A stretch of 64,000 nt of DNA from assembly GCF_018687715.1 (NCBI RefSeq), contig NC_056755.1, positions 27,883,501 through 27,947,500 of the forward strand, read 5' to 3'. The notes below the pieces were generated by a model. That model was not told where the DNA came from. It did not search any database and saw only the letters and a program-made list of their open reading frames with translations. Of the stretch, positions 25,056-36,420 are shown piece after piece. The stretch comes from Carya illinoinensis (lineage: Eukaryota > Streptophyta > Magnoliopsida > Fagales > Juglandaceae). Each line of letters begins with the position of its first letter. The stretch's first letter is position 1. The translations under genes were made by a program, and so were the position numbers.

Positions 25056-26726
25056 GTGTTGCATTTTTCTCTACCTTGCATGCACATGTATAGAGACGCC
25101 TTGGGTCAGTTTGCTTGTAGACCTGTGTTAGAGTCAGAGTTTAATTTTTCTGATCATTTATTTGATAATTCTTCTAATTCTGAGAAAATGAGTGAACATG
25201 AAGATCAACCCACTAGGACCCTTCAGGATTACCTCCACCCTACACGCACAGCCACACCATCATACATCATGTTTCCAACTAATATTTGCCAATTGGATTT
25301 TAAAACAGGGATGATATAGTTACTCCCTACTTTTTATGGCATGGAAAATGAAAATCCATATGTGCACATTAGGGAGTTTGAGGAAGTAGTTGCAACTTTT
25401 CATAGTCAAAATGCAACTGATGACATTGTGAGATTTAAGTTCTTTCCTTTCTCTTTGAAGGATAGAGCTAAGATTTGACAATACTCATTGAGACCACGAT
25501 CTATTGGGTCATGGAATGAGATGACTCAGGTTTTCTTTAATAAATACTTTCACCAACATAAGACCAATGCTTTAAAAAGGCAAATCTCCACCTTTGTACA
25601 AAAGGACAGTGAGACTTTGCATTAGTCTTGGGAGAGATTTAAGGAGCTATTGAATATGTGTCCTCACCATAGGTATGAGAATTAGCACTTAGTGAGCTAT
25701 TTTTATGATAGACTTACGCCTAGAGAGCGTCAATTTGTGGAGATGATGTGTAATGGTGAGTTCTTACAAAAAGATCCTGATGAGGCCATAGAAATACCTC
25801 AATGAGCTTGCTAAAAAAGCTCACACTTGGATTGGACCTAGTGCTACTGAGAGCACAAATAGGTCACGACCTACAGGAAACCTAAATGGTGGTAAAATTT
25901 ACCATCTCAGGGAAGAAGATAACCTAAAGGCTAAGGTTGAGATGCTCACTAGGGAGCTAGAGGTGTTGAAGAATAAAGACTTAAAGCCAACACACGTGGC
26001 TAATCATGCAGAGTCTTTTGGACAATGTTTTGTGTGTGGTGGGGTAGATCACCTTGCCCAAGAGTGTCCCACATTTGCTGAGATGAGAGGGATGTATGAA
26101 TGAGAGGGATGTATGAGGAACAATGTAATGCCTTAGGTATGTACATGAAGCCTGTTGCACCTTTATCTGATACCTACAATCCTGGGTGGCGTAATCACCA
26201 CAATTTTAGTTGGAAATCTGAAAACCAGCCACCTGCACAGCCCCCTAGATCATATCCTGCACCATATCATGCACCTTCATCTTCTAGGAGCCCCTTAGAA
26301 GATACTTTACATGCTTTTATTGAGGCACAGAGTAAAACTAATCAAAAGTTTGAATGTTTGATTATGCAGGTTGTTGAAGAAAATAAGGAGATAAAGAGCC
26401 AAGTGTCCAAATTGATGAGCTTCTTGAGTGCGAATGAGCGAGGTAAGTTTCCTTCTCAAGCTCAATCCGTACTCCATGGTCAACAAATGACACAAGAGAA
26501 TTTGAAGGATGTGAATGCCATTGTGACACAAAGTGGTAAGTCATTACACATTCCAACAACGAACAAATCAGAGGATGTGGAAGAGGATCAAAGCAATAGT
26601 GGTGCCGAGCTACCCAAAGAAGCCGAGGCAATAAAGAGCCTAGTTAAGCTACCATTTCCGCAAGCTTTAAAACTGAATAAGCGAATTTTGGATCCTAACA
26701 ATGAAATCTTGGAGAATCTCAAGTAG
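25056..26726 (+). pseudogene. gag: Athila-type gag, broken
   Basis: The capsid/nucleocapsid precursor is recognisable but has many stops, for example near 25319, 25479, 25625, 25685 and 25805. A conserved gag block (REFEEVVATF, WNEMTQVFFNKYF, RERQFVEMM) lies at about 25370-25750. A CCHC zinc knuckle (CFVCGGVDHLAQEC) sits at 26026-26067. Directly after it a perfect 17-bp duplication (26083-26099 and 26100-26116) shifts the frame. The part from 26100 then stays open to a TAG at 26724-26726, beyond which protease follows in the same frame. The knuckle frame plus 17 bases equals the downstream frame, so the duplication alone explains that break. Confidence 0.85.
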
Positions 26727-29408
26727 GTAAAAATTAACCTCCCTCTTTTGCATGTTATTAAACAAGTTCCAACTTATGCAAAAGTTCTTAAAGATTTGTG
26801 TACAGTCAAGAGGAAGCACCGTGTTAAGAAGACAACATTTCTGACAGAGCAAGTTATTGCTCTAATTGAACAGTGGATTCCTCCCGCATACAAGGATCCT
26901 GGTTGCCTAACCATTGCATGCAGCATTGGAAATCATGAGTTTGGGCAAGCTTTGCTAGATTTAGGAGCTAGCGTTAATCTAATGCCATATTCTATTTATT
27001 TGCAGTTGGGGTTGGGAGAAATCAAACCAACACCTGTGGTATTACAATTGGCTGACCGTTCAGTCAAAGTACCTTAGGGTGTGGTAGAGGATGTTCTAAT
27101 TCAAATTGATAAATTTTATTATCCTGTTGATTTCCTAATCATTGACATTAGCTCTGTGGTTGATACTACTTCTAAAATTCTTGTGATTTTAGGTAGGCCT
27201 TTCCTTGCCACTGCTAATGCTCTTATTAATTGCAGGAATGGGCTCATGAAGCTTTTTTTTGGAAACATGACTCTTGAGGTGAATATCTTCCATATTGCAA
27301 GACAGCCAGAAGATGATGACGAGAGCCACCAGACATACATGATTGACTCACTCATAGAAAGGGGAGTTTCTATAGCTCATGATTTTGAGCCCCTTGAGTA
27401 TTTTCTTGTTAATTCTGAGTTTGATTCTATCAGTAATCCATCTGATGTAGTTGATACTTGTGCTATCTTTGATAGAACTCAGGATTATGGCACTCGGGCC
27501 TGGCAACCGAAGTTTGAGGAGTTGCCTGAGAAAGAGGAAAAGCAAATTCTTTCAAGTGTGGAAGCACCCAAAGTTGAACTGAAACCTCTGCCTAAGGGTT
27601 TAAAGCATGCTTTCCTTGGTCCAGGTGATGCTTTTCCTGTTATTATCTCGTCTGAATTGTCTGAGTCTCAAGGTGAGAAATTACTTCAGATCCTAAGTGA
27701 GCATAAGTCAGCCTTAGGTTGGAGTATTGCTGATATAAAAGGTGTTAGTCCCCTAGTTTGTTCTCATAAAATTAATTTGGAGGAAGGAACTAGCCCTCGT
27801 AGAGACCCCCAGCGTAGGCTTAATCCTACTATGAAAAAAGTGGTGAAGAATGAAGTATTGAAACTATTAGATGCAAGAATCATATATCCTATTGCTGATA
27901 GTAAATGGGTAAGTCCTACACAGGTTGTTCCTAAGAAGTCAAGTGTTACTGTGGTGAAGAATGACCTAGGAGAGCTAGTCCCTACAAAACTTGTTACTGG
28001 GTGGTGGATGTGCATTGATTATAGAAAATTGAATGCTGCCACCCCGGAAAACCATTTTCCTCTCCCTTTTATTGATCAAATTCTTGAGCGTGTGGCTGGT
28101 CATCCTTTCTATTATTTCTTGGATGGTTATTCTAGTTATTATCAAATTGAAATTGCATTAGAAGACCAGGATAAAACCAATTTCACTTGTCCTTTCAGTA
28201 CTTATGCTTTTCGTAGAATGCCATTTGGATTGTGTAATGCACCTGTTACTTTTCAACGTTGCATGATGAGCATTTTTAGTGACATGGTTGAAAATTGCAT
28301 GGAAGCTTTTATGGATGACTTGACTGTTTTTGGATCTACTTTTGATGCATGCTTATTGAATTTAGAGAGGGTGTTGACTCATTGTGAGGAGAAGGAATTG
28401 GTTTTGAATTGGAAAAAATGCCACTTTATGGTACCTTCAGGTATTGTGTTAGGGCATATTATTTCTTCTAGGGGGATAGAGGTAGATCAATCTAAGATTG
28501 AATTAATCTCTAAGTTGCCTACACCTAGGACAGTAAAGGACGTGAGATCCTTTCTTGGTCATGCGGGCTTTTATAGGAGGTTCATACAGAATTTTTCCAC
28601 CATATCTAGACCACTATGTGACCTCCTAGCTAGAGATGCCCCATTTTAGTGGACACAAGATTGTCAAGAGGCCTTTAAAATGCTAATTGACAAGCTTACC
28701 TCAGCACCCATAATGTAGCCACCTGATTGGACTTTACCTTTTGAGATTATGTGTGATGCAAGTGATTTTGCTGTAAGTGTTGTACTTGGACAACGAAGGG
28801 AGGGAAAGCCTTTTGTCATTTACTATGCTAGTAGAACTCTAAATAGTGCTCAGATGAATTACTCTACCACTGGAAAAGAGTTGCTAGCTGTAGTGTTTGC
28901 TTTGGATAAGTTTCGTGCTTACGTGATTGGTTCTCTTATTATTATTTTTACAGATCATGCAACCCTTAAGTACCTTCTTACAAAGAAGGATGCTAAGGCA
29001 TGATTAATATGATGGATTTTACTCTTGTAGGAATTTGACATCACCATCAAAGACAAGAAAGGAGTGGAGAATGTAGTGGCTGACCATCTCTCGAGGCTCA
29101 CATTTGAGGACACCTTTGACTACGTGCCAATCAGGGATGATTTTCCCGATGAGCATTTACTATCTATTACTTCTCTACCATGGTTTGCTCATATTGTGAA
29201 TTATTTGGCTGCAGGTGAGATACCGGTGGATTGGAGCGCTCAGGACAAGAGGAAGTTCATAACTGAGGTACGTAATTTCTATTGGGATGATCATTTTCTT
29301 TTCAAGTACTGCTCTAACCAAATTTTAAGGCGTTGCATCCCTGATGAAGAGATTGCTAGCGTCTTGGAATTTGTCACTCTCAAGCTTGTGGGAGCCACTT
29401 TTCAATGA
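26727..29408 (+). pseudogene. pol: Athila-type protease, reverse transcriptase and RNase H
   Basis: Aspartic protease: LLDLGASVNLMP near 26957-26992 and LGRPFLATA near 27190, with a TAG at 27075-27077 between them. Reverse transcriptase spans about 27750-28640: CIDYRKLN, TCPFSTYAFRRMPFGL, catalytic FMDD at 28308-28319, and LGHIISS. TAG stops follow at 28647-28649 and near 28716. RNase H: CDASDFAVSVVLG from about 28752, and TDHATLKYL, with stops at 29001-29003 and just after, then the VADHLSRL end near 29074. From 26100 to 29408 everything stays in one frame, so the damage here is nonsense mutation without frameshift. The TGA at 29406-29408 ends the frame in the degraded integrase zinc-finger region. 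Confidence 0.9.
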
Positions 29409-29530
29409 AGAAAACCGCTGCAAAAATTCTGCAGTGTGGATTTTATTAGCCCACCATATTTAAGGATGCAAACATCTATTGTTGCTTATGTGAAAAGTGT
29501 GAAAAGTTAGGAGTTATATCCTCTCGTAAT

Positions 29531-30391
29531 ATGATGCCCTTAAACCCAATTTTAGTGATTGAAATTTTTGATTGTTGGAGCATTGATTTTATGGGACCAT
29601 TTCCTCCTTCTTTTGGATATCAATATATTATTGTAGCAGTAAATTATGTCTCAAAATGGGTAGAGGCAGCAGCTTGCAGGAGCAATGATAATAGGACAGT
29701 AATTAAATTTCTCAAAGAGAATGTGTTATCTCGATTTGGTACACCACGTGCTATCATTAGTGATCAGGGTACACATTTTTGCGACCGTTCTTTTGAGGCT
29801 TTGATAAAAAAATATGGGGTGGTACATAATTTCTACTGCCTACCACCCCAGACAAGTGGACAGGTAGAACTTGCAAACAGGAAAATTAAGCAAATTTTAG
29901 AAAAAACGGTCAACTCAAATCGCAAAGATTGGTCTTTAAGACTAGTTGATTGGCTTTGGGCCTACCGTACAGCTTTCAAAACTCCCTTAGGCATGTCACC
30001 TTATAGGCTTGTTTTTGGAAAGCCTTGCCACTTACCTGTGGAGCTCGAGCATCGAGCTTATTGGGCCATCAAGCATTTCAATTTTGACATGGTAGTAGCA
30101 GGTAAGCTTAGAAAATTTCAGTTGACCGAGTTAGAAGAGTTGAGAAATGATGCTTATGAGAACTCTAGAATCTATAAGGCTAAAATAAAAGCGTTTCATG
30201 ATAAAAATATTTTGAGAAAAACGTTTAAGCCTAATGATCGAGTGTTTTTATATGATTCTAGACTCCATAAGCACCCAGGAAAACTTCGGTCTAGGTGGAC
30301 TGGCCCTTTTGTAGTAAAGAATGTTTTTGTAAATGGGGTGATAGAAATAGAAAATTATAAGGATGGTCAGGTCTTTAAAGTAAATGGTTAA
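29531..30391 (+). pseudogene. pol: Athila-type integrase core and C-terminal part
   Basis: Open for 286 codons but in a different frame from RT/RNase H; the zinc-binding part between 29409 and 29530 is broken. The core has WSIDFMGPF with catalytic Asp at 29585-29587, ISDQGTHF with Asp at 29762-29764, and SGQVELANR with Glu at 29867-29869. Only 34 residues separate the second Asp from Glu, where gypsy integrases normally have 35; one residue is missing around CLPPQ. The C-terminal part has [20 protein letters not shown] and [11 protein letters not shown]. No chromodomain follows, as expected for Athila. Confidence 0.88.
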
Positions 30392-31270
30392 CACCTTAAA
30401 GTATTAATTGATAGGCAAGTTCCGAAAGTGGAATACATTCCACTTGTGGATCCAGTCTATCAACCCTGACCACACCACCCATGTATGTTTTTCTTTATTT
30501 ATTTTATTTTGCTTTGTTTTATTTTTGTTTTCTCTTATTTTCTTTCTTTTCCTTTTTGTTTGCTGTCGTTTTCTTTGTTTTTGATTGCAGGATGATTTCA
30601 TTTCATCATTTCAGGTTACCATATTTGGTGCTTAGCGAGCTACCATCGTCACTTATCAGGTGTATTTTACCATTTTCAGTTACTCCCCATTCAATTTTGA
30701 TTCTTAAACATTGAGGACAATGTTTCGTTTAAGTTGGGAGTAGTGGTGCAAACTCAGTATTTAAAATGCTTATTGGAACTCTGTGGCATATTTTTATTTG
30801 TCAATTTATTTTTTAATTTGCATCACACATGCATCATTTTCACATGTGTTCTCATTCTCATTCATAGTCATCTTCGTGAATTCAACAAACCCACCATAAT
30901 CATTTTTGCTAAAGCATTCATAGAACCCTTAATGCACTTATCTAAGTTTTGTGGTAAGATGGTGGTTTGACACATGTAGCTAGAGAACTCTTTTGCTTAA
31001 GTATTCACGTGAGTTTGGAGAGGATTCAGAGCATAAAAATGCAGTAAATTGTGATAAGCATTCATTGATATGTTGAATTGAGCACTTCTTTTGAGAATAT
31101 CATTACATAATTTGTGGTACGATGGTGGATATACTTCGGATATGACGAAGGTCAACTTAGGATTAACGTTGGAGCCTTTCAAGCTATCCCTTTCCATCAT
31201 AGACCCCTAGTAGCCAACTTTGAGCCAATAAACACATGTAGCTTTTTTCTTTTCATATGCCCATATCATC
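30392..31270 (+). mobile_element. 3' non-coding part of the Athila-type element
   Basis: A T-rich tract (30485-30590) and the phrase ATTGAGGACAATGTTTCG (30710-30727) are typical of the region downstream of integrase in this lineage. AGTTGGGAGTAGTGG (30732-30746) may be a decayed polypurine tract. No env-like frame is preserved. The right end is truncated into E-LTR sequence near 31270. Confidence 0.6.
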
Positions 31271-31972
31271 CATGCCTCTCCACATTGGAGTATAACATTG
31301 AATTTCTTACACTTTTTACTTCCAAGTGTATACTAGATGTGGAATTTGCATTCTCTTTCTTTTATTTTATCATTCCCTCTTGTTCATTTTCGGTTTTCTA
31401 GGGTTTGTTCTATGCTCCACCTTTCTCTCACGCCACTTAGAGGAATTTCCAAGACCAAACACTTTGCCTCACTTTCCTACCAACCAAACAACACGTTTCT
31501 CACCACTGCTTTCGTGAATCACCAAGGAATAACCCTTCACACTTCGAGTAGGAAGATAGCATGTGAAGGTAAGAGTTTTTCCATCTTTTTGTTGTTGTTC
31601 ATACATGGTCTAAGTGGGGAAACTTCTTTCTTTCTTTTGGTTCTAGGGTTTCCCTTATAGAAAGATGGAACCCTAAGCTTTTTCTCTTAGAATAATCACT
31701 TGAACTTGAGATTTGAGTGAGATGTGTTTCGGTTTCTCACTTGGAAGGCAAACTAGGGTTTTGACCTTCAAGGGTTTTGGCCCTGGGGTTTCAAGTTTGA
31801 GAATGGTTTCCAAACTTTCACTCACTCACTCACTTTCTCCGAATCTAGAATAACTTCTAACAAGTTACATGGTAATTTTCAGATTTTTGCTTTTATTCTC
31901 AAAGAAGTTTTTGGAAGTATACACTCAACCTACTCTTGGTTAATGCATATATATATTTGTGTAGATCCTTTT

Positions 31973-32782
31973 TGATGGGCCCCAAGGCGGACCAAGTCTT
32001 AAGGATCAATTACAAGATTAAGAGCCACAAAGATCAAGGAAGCAATGCAAGAATTGGTGCAATCCAATTGGGATGAAGCTAGTAAGAGCCCAACACTCAT
32101 GATGGGCTTGAAAGAAAGAGAACTAGTTTTGATCCACTTGATCTAAGTTATGGAAGATACGACTTGGGCCTATTGTTATTGAAGGCCATTACCTTATTTA
32201 TTTCATTAAAATGACTTATTTTATTAGTCATAGGATTAATCTAGAATAATTGGGATTGAGGGATGTCCAGCCCACACATGTCTTATTTCTTATGAACTAG
32301 GATTTTTGGGAATGACTTGTATTTTAGCCAAGGGCTTATTTGGAAAGTATCATATTATTTGAACTAGGGTTTTATAACTAGGGCTTATGAACTGTTCATG
32401 CTACAGTATCGCGACACTATTTAGTTAGGGTTTTGGGGATTGTTTATTTAAACCACTTGTAGCCTCTTTTGAGAAAGTTTAGACATTATTGAAAGTGATA
32501 AATTTCATTCATTGGGAGTTGAGTTTATCTCCTCTTGTTCTTGATTAAACGTTTGAACTTATCAAAGGTAAATCACAACCTTTGTGGCATTCCTCCTTTG
32601 TAATCTGGGTTCTTGAGATGGGTTCTTCAACGGGTCTAGATTTTCATATAGTCTAGATTTTTGAAACGATTTCTCATCGGCTCTAGATTCCTCTATCCAA
32701 TAGACTTGATATTGGCTTTCTTGGATTTGTTTTTCCAATATTGTTATTGGGTCTCAAAGCGAGTCGATTGGGGTTCACATCA
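31973..32782 (+). repeat. 5' LTR of element D
   Basis: 810 bp, TGATGGGCCCCAAGG to GGGTTCACATCA, clearly homologous to 47275-48063 but well diverged by eye, including length differences near 32400 and 32160. GTTTATTTAAACC at about 32440 is a possible promoter region. Confidence 0.88.
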
Positions 32783-32784
32783 TT

Positions 32785-32797
32785 TTATATTCAGAGC
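32785..32797 (+). promoter_or_regulatory. Degenerate tRNA-iMet primer site of D
   Basis: TTATATTCAGAGC resembles TGGTATCAGAGC with substitutions and one extra base. It follows the 5' LTR end by two bases. Confidence 0.6.
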
Positions 32798-33593
32798 AAG
32801 GTTTCCAATCAAGTCTAATTCTATCTTTTATTTATTGCATCTTTAATTCTAGGGCTTCATTGTTCTAGTCTTGCAAAAAAAAAAAAAAAAGTGTAGAAAT
32901 TCATTTTTCCTAGTGTTGCCAAATTACTCTATCATTTAGGTTTTGTGTTCAGGCTAAATTCCTTGTTTGAGGGCTGCTAAAATTTGCACCATCTAGGGTT
33001 TGAACTTTCTAGGGTTTCATTGATTCACTTCTATTTTCTTGTCAATTTTTATATGTTTGAATTCAATTGTTTGATTATCACAATTGAATATTTCTATTTG
33101 TGGTTGAATTATTGAGAAAAGAAGCGAAAAGAAAATAAAAGGAAGGAAAGGAAAGGAAAAGAAAAGAAAAGAAAGGAAAAGAAAAGAAAAGAAAAGAAAG
33201 GAAAAGAAAAAAAAAATCGAAAAAAAAATCTGAATTTTTATTTTATTGATTGAGCCTTATCTTTAAAGGGGTTGAATACATCTTTCTAGTTGGTATCTTG
33301 TTTTGTAATTATTCTTTCCATCGTATTAATTCTTCGAGTCTTGTTTCATTTTATTCTTTCCGTGTTTCTCATGTTCTTGTTTCTTGGACATAATTACTAG
33401 TTGGAATAAAACAACGTTGTATTACATTGATTGAGTTCAATTTAGTTCTTAAAGAACTTAAGCGGGAAAACTCTTGAGGTAAAAGGCAATAGAGTGTGAG
33501 ATCATTATCGAGAAAAAGTCAATTAAGAGTGAAACATGAGTGAAGTGCCATTATTGGAGTGTAAACACGTAAGGGAGTGTGTGAGGTCTTTTC
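32798..33593 (+). mobile_element. 5' untranslated leader of element D
   Basis: Non-coding, with a poly-A run at 32875-32890 and a GAAAA-type purine repeat at 33119-33215. It ends at the TTTTC target-site copy (33589-33593) of the nested element. Confidence 0.65.
33119..33215 (+). repeat. GAAAA/GGAAA-type purine microsatellite
   Basis: Almost pure purine on the plus strand, built of AAAAG, AAAGG and GGAAA units. Confidence 0.9.
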
Positions 33594-35730
33594 TGTGACT
33601 CCCCCAAATCCCTATGCAAGGACACGGGAAAATCGAGACGTCCGGATAATGACATCACGGGTCATCACCCTATCGACGTGTGCCAAGTGTATGTATAAGC
33701 GACGAATGTGCACGAGAAATACGCAGCGAAAAGCAAGTCAATAACTAAGTACCAGAATTTTTCTTGTTTAATACAAAGCTATTCAAAACATACATAAATA
33801 AATATTACAGGACACGAATATAATTTAATATCAAATACAAAACATAACATCAGCATCCCGGCGGAGCCGCATCCTCGGGTTCAGCCTCCTCTTCCTCATC
33901 CTCGATCTCTGCACCAAACTCTACGGTACCAAAAATGGTGCCGCAGGTAACTCCAAACACCACTAGATAAAAACATATAAAACTCAAACAACATGGATGC
34001 AAGAAAAGCCAATGCACATGTCCCGCAAAACCACATTTTTACCACGCATGCCAAAAAACCCATTTGGCCCATAAAAACATATCCTTAAAACCAAGCCTCG
34101 CCATTATCCCAGATAATGGCCCAAACCACCATTTTCCCAGAAAATGGATCAAAAGCCTCAAAATCAAAACTCGTCATTTTCCCAGAAAATGGCCCGCATC
34201 CGAAAACCATAAAAACGATCCAATTATGCATGCACCATGATCTCCCCTAGGGATCATTCGCACACCCTGGCTCTGTGCCACACCGCAGGTAATGACTATG
34301 CATGTGACACCTAAACGAGCGATGCCCAGACTCGCGCCCAGCGCGTACATGGCCAGGCCATCCTCTAGCCCTCGTCAGTGAAGGGCCACGGAGTCGGTGA
34401 GTAGAGCGATGCCCAGACTCGCGCCCAGCGCATACCTGGCCAGGCCATCCTCTAGCCCCCGCTCCCGTCGTCGCCCAGCGACAACTCAGGGGACGTCACT
34501 CAGTATTATCCACTCCCGAGTGACCAGAGGAGCTCCACCGAGATAATAACCCATCCCTGCTTGGGCTCGTGAGACACACGCACCCGAAAATCCATTCATG
34601 CCAGCAAAACAGGATTTCTCAAATAAAATAAAATGCACGTGCATGCACCATATAAATGCAATTTCAATGCACAAAACAATCAACCAACCACAAATCAATA
34701 AATCAAGAAACTCCGTCCTCCATCCATCCGACCCCCGAACTCCTCGGACTCAGTCCGGAATCAACCAACCAGCAGCAATAATTTATTGTAAGAGAAAAAT
34801 ATATTTAAATCTAAAAGTAGGGTTTGGAAAATACTTACAGCGCTATACGGTATTTTTAGAAAGCTTGCGGCGTTGCAAACGACGGAAAAAAAAGCAACGT
34901 AACAGTGAAAATTCACTGTGGCCGTGGGTTGTAAAATACCCACTTTTGAACGGGGACAAACCAAGGCTTGGGATTGATAGGGAATGGTCTAAGGATGATT
35001 ATGAAGCTAGTGGAAGTGAAGTTTGGCCGTGGGTGGCGGCGAAAACGGTGGTTTATGGTCGGATTTCTCAAAATGGAAAGCTAGCTCGTGGGAGCTGTTC
35101 CGGTGGCTATTAGAGGTCGGAAATGGGTGGGTTAGGATGGCAAGGAACTGGTGATGAAGTGGTGAAGAGGTGGTGGCCGGAGGTGGAGGCAAAAACCATG
35201 GGGCTTTGTTGGGCGTTTTCCGGCCAAACGGCTGGCCGGATGGGGCTGGGATTCGGTGGTGTGGTGCGCCGGAGGGAGGGGGTTCGACCGGTGGGGGTGG
35301 TGTCGCCCACGGTGGCCAGATGGCGGTGGGTCGGGGCTGGGATGGCTTCCGGCGTGGGAGAGGAGAGAGAGAGAGTCGACGCACGGGAGAGAGGAAGAAA
35401 GAAGAAAAAGAAAAGAAAGAAAAAATAAAGAAAAAGAAAAAGAAAGAAGAAAAAGAAAAGAGAAAAAGGGAAAAAGGAAAAAGGAAAAAGGAAAAAAAAA
35501 AAGATGTAGGAAGAAATGAGGTCCAATCCTCACTTCGGACAACAAAACAAATCCGCCGAGAATGAGATTAAAAACCGTAAAACAAATAAATAAATAAATA
35601 AATGAACACAACATCCAACAAATAAAAACTAAATTTAAAATGCAATAATTTAAAATAAATAAAGCAATATATTAATTAAATTAAAAACAACCCTTCAGTG
35701 AAAAAAAACACGTGAAAGCGGGTCATCACA
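33594..35730 (-). repeat. 3' LTR of the Tekay-like element (2137 bp)
   Basis: On the element strand TGTGATGACCCG ... GGGGGAGTCACA. Very similar to 43030-45104 but about 60 bp longer, mostly in a purine-rich tract (35396-35505, plus strand) and in a segment near 34155-34185. Confidence 0.93.
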
Positions 35731-35768
35731 TCCTCCCCCCCTTAAAACAAATTTCGTCCTCGAAATTT
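35731..35768 (-). promoter_or_regulatory. Polypurine tract and hairpin of the Tekay-like element
   Basis: Element strand AAGGGGGGGAGGA next to the 3' LTR; AAATTTCG/CGAAATTT stem at 35749-35768, the same as in the array at 11408-11427. Confidence 0.88.
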
Positions 35769-35847
35769 GCAAGATCAACTACTAACTTAAAGCGAGCCAC
35801 ATAAAATCACTAACCAACTGTGACCAAAATTAAGATACGTACCTTCA

Positions 35848-36420
35848 TTACTCAAACAAGCGTGGGTACTGCTCCCTCATGTCCGCTACTCGCTCCCAAG
35901 AGAAGTCTTGAGCTAACGGATCTCCCCACGCCACCTTAACCAAAGGTATCGTCTTGGACCTCAACTGTTGCTCCTTCCAGTCTATAATCTGCGACGAAAC
36001 AACCTCATAAGTGAGATCCGGTTGCAACTGAATACCCTCTGGGTCGACGAAGCGTGGCTCTTGCTGTCCAAAGCTCTTCTTCAGGGATGATACGTGGAAG
36101 ACATCATGAATATCCCCAAAACACCCTGGCAAAACAACTATATAGGCGACGGACCCTACCTTCTCCAGAATCTGAAAAGGTCCGACATACCTCGGATCCA
36201 GTTTCCTCTTCTTACCAAAACGCTTAACACCTCTCATGGGAGAGACTTTGAGATAAACCCAATCACCAACTTCAAAAGACAACTCTCTCCTCCTGGTATC
36301 AGCGTAGCTTTTTTGGCGACTCTGAGCTGCCGCCATTTTATCTCTGATGATCCGGACTTGGCTTTGCATCTCTTGAATTATTTCGGGTCCAATAATCTTA
36401 CTCTCCCCGACACAAGGGCG
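35848..36420 (-). pseudogene. pol: Integrase C-terminus with chromodomain-like end
   Basis: Continues the integrase after a frame change near 36400-36420: [15 protein letters not shown], then QKSYADTRRRELSFEVGDWVYLKVSP (shown here only as a position marker for the GPY/F region), DPRYVGPFQILEKVG and DVFHVSSLKKSF. The last 50 residues (IDWKEQQLRSKTIPLVKVAW to WERVADMREQYP) have the layout of a Tekay-type chromodomain, thought to steer integration to marked chromatin. The frame closes at 35848. In an intact element this would be fused to the upstream RT/integrase frame. Confidence 0.85.

Larger units (their letters stand above)
23555..31270 (+). mobile_element. Athila-type Ty3/gypsy element, decayed, 3' LTR missing
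   Basis: Order: 5' LTR, tRNA-Asp-type primer site, gag, protease, RT, RNase H, integrase, then a long 3' untranslated region. The FMDD reverse-transcriptase motif and the primer type point to the Athila lineage. Host E sequence resumes between about 31205 and 31279, and no second copy of the LTR is present, so the right end was lost. The base just left is ACCCC (23550-23554); a matching right duplication is not seen. Confidence 0.85.

Noticed and set aside
30734..31401. Env-like gene behind the Athila integrase
   Set aside because: Only short T-rich frames without signal peptide plus conserved body; treated as untranslated region.
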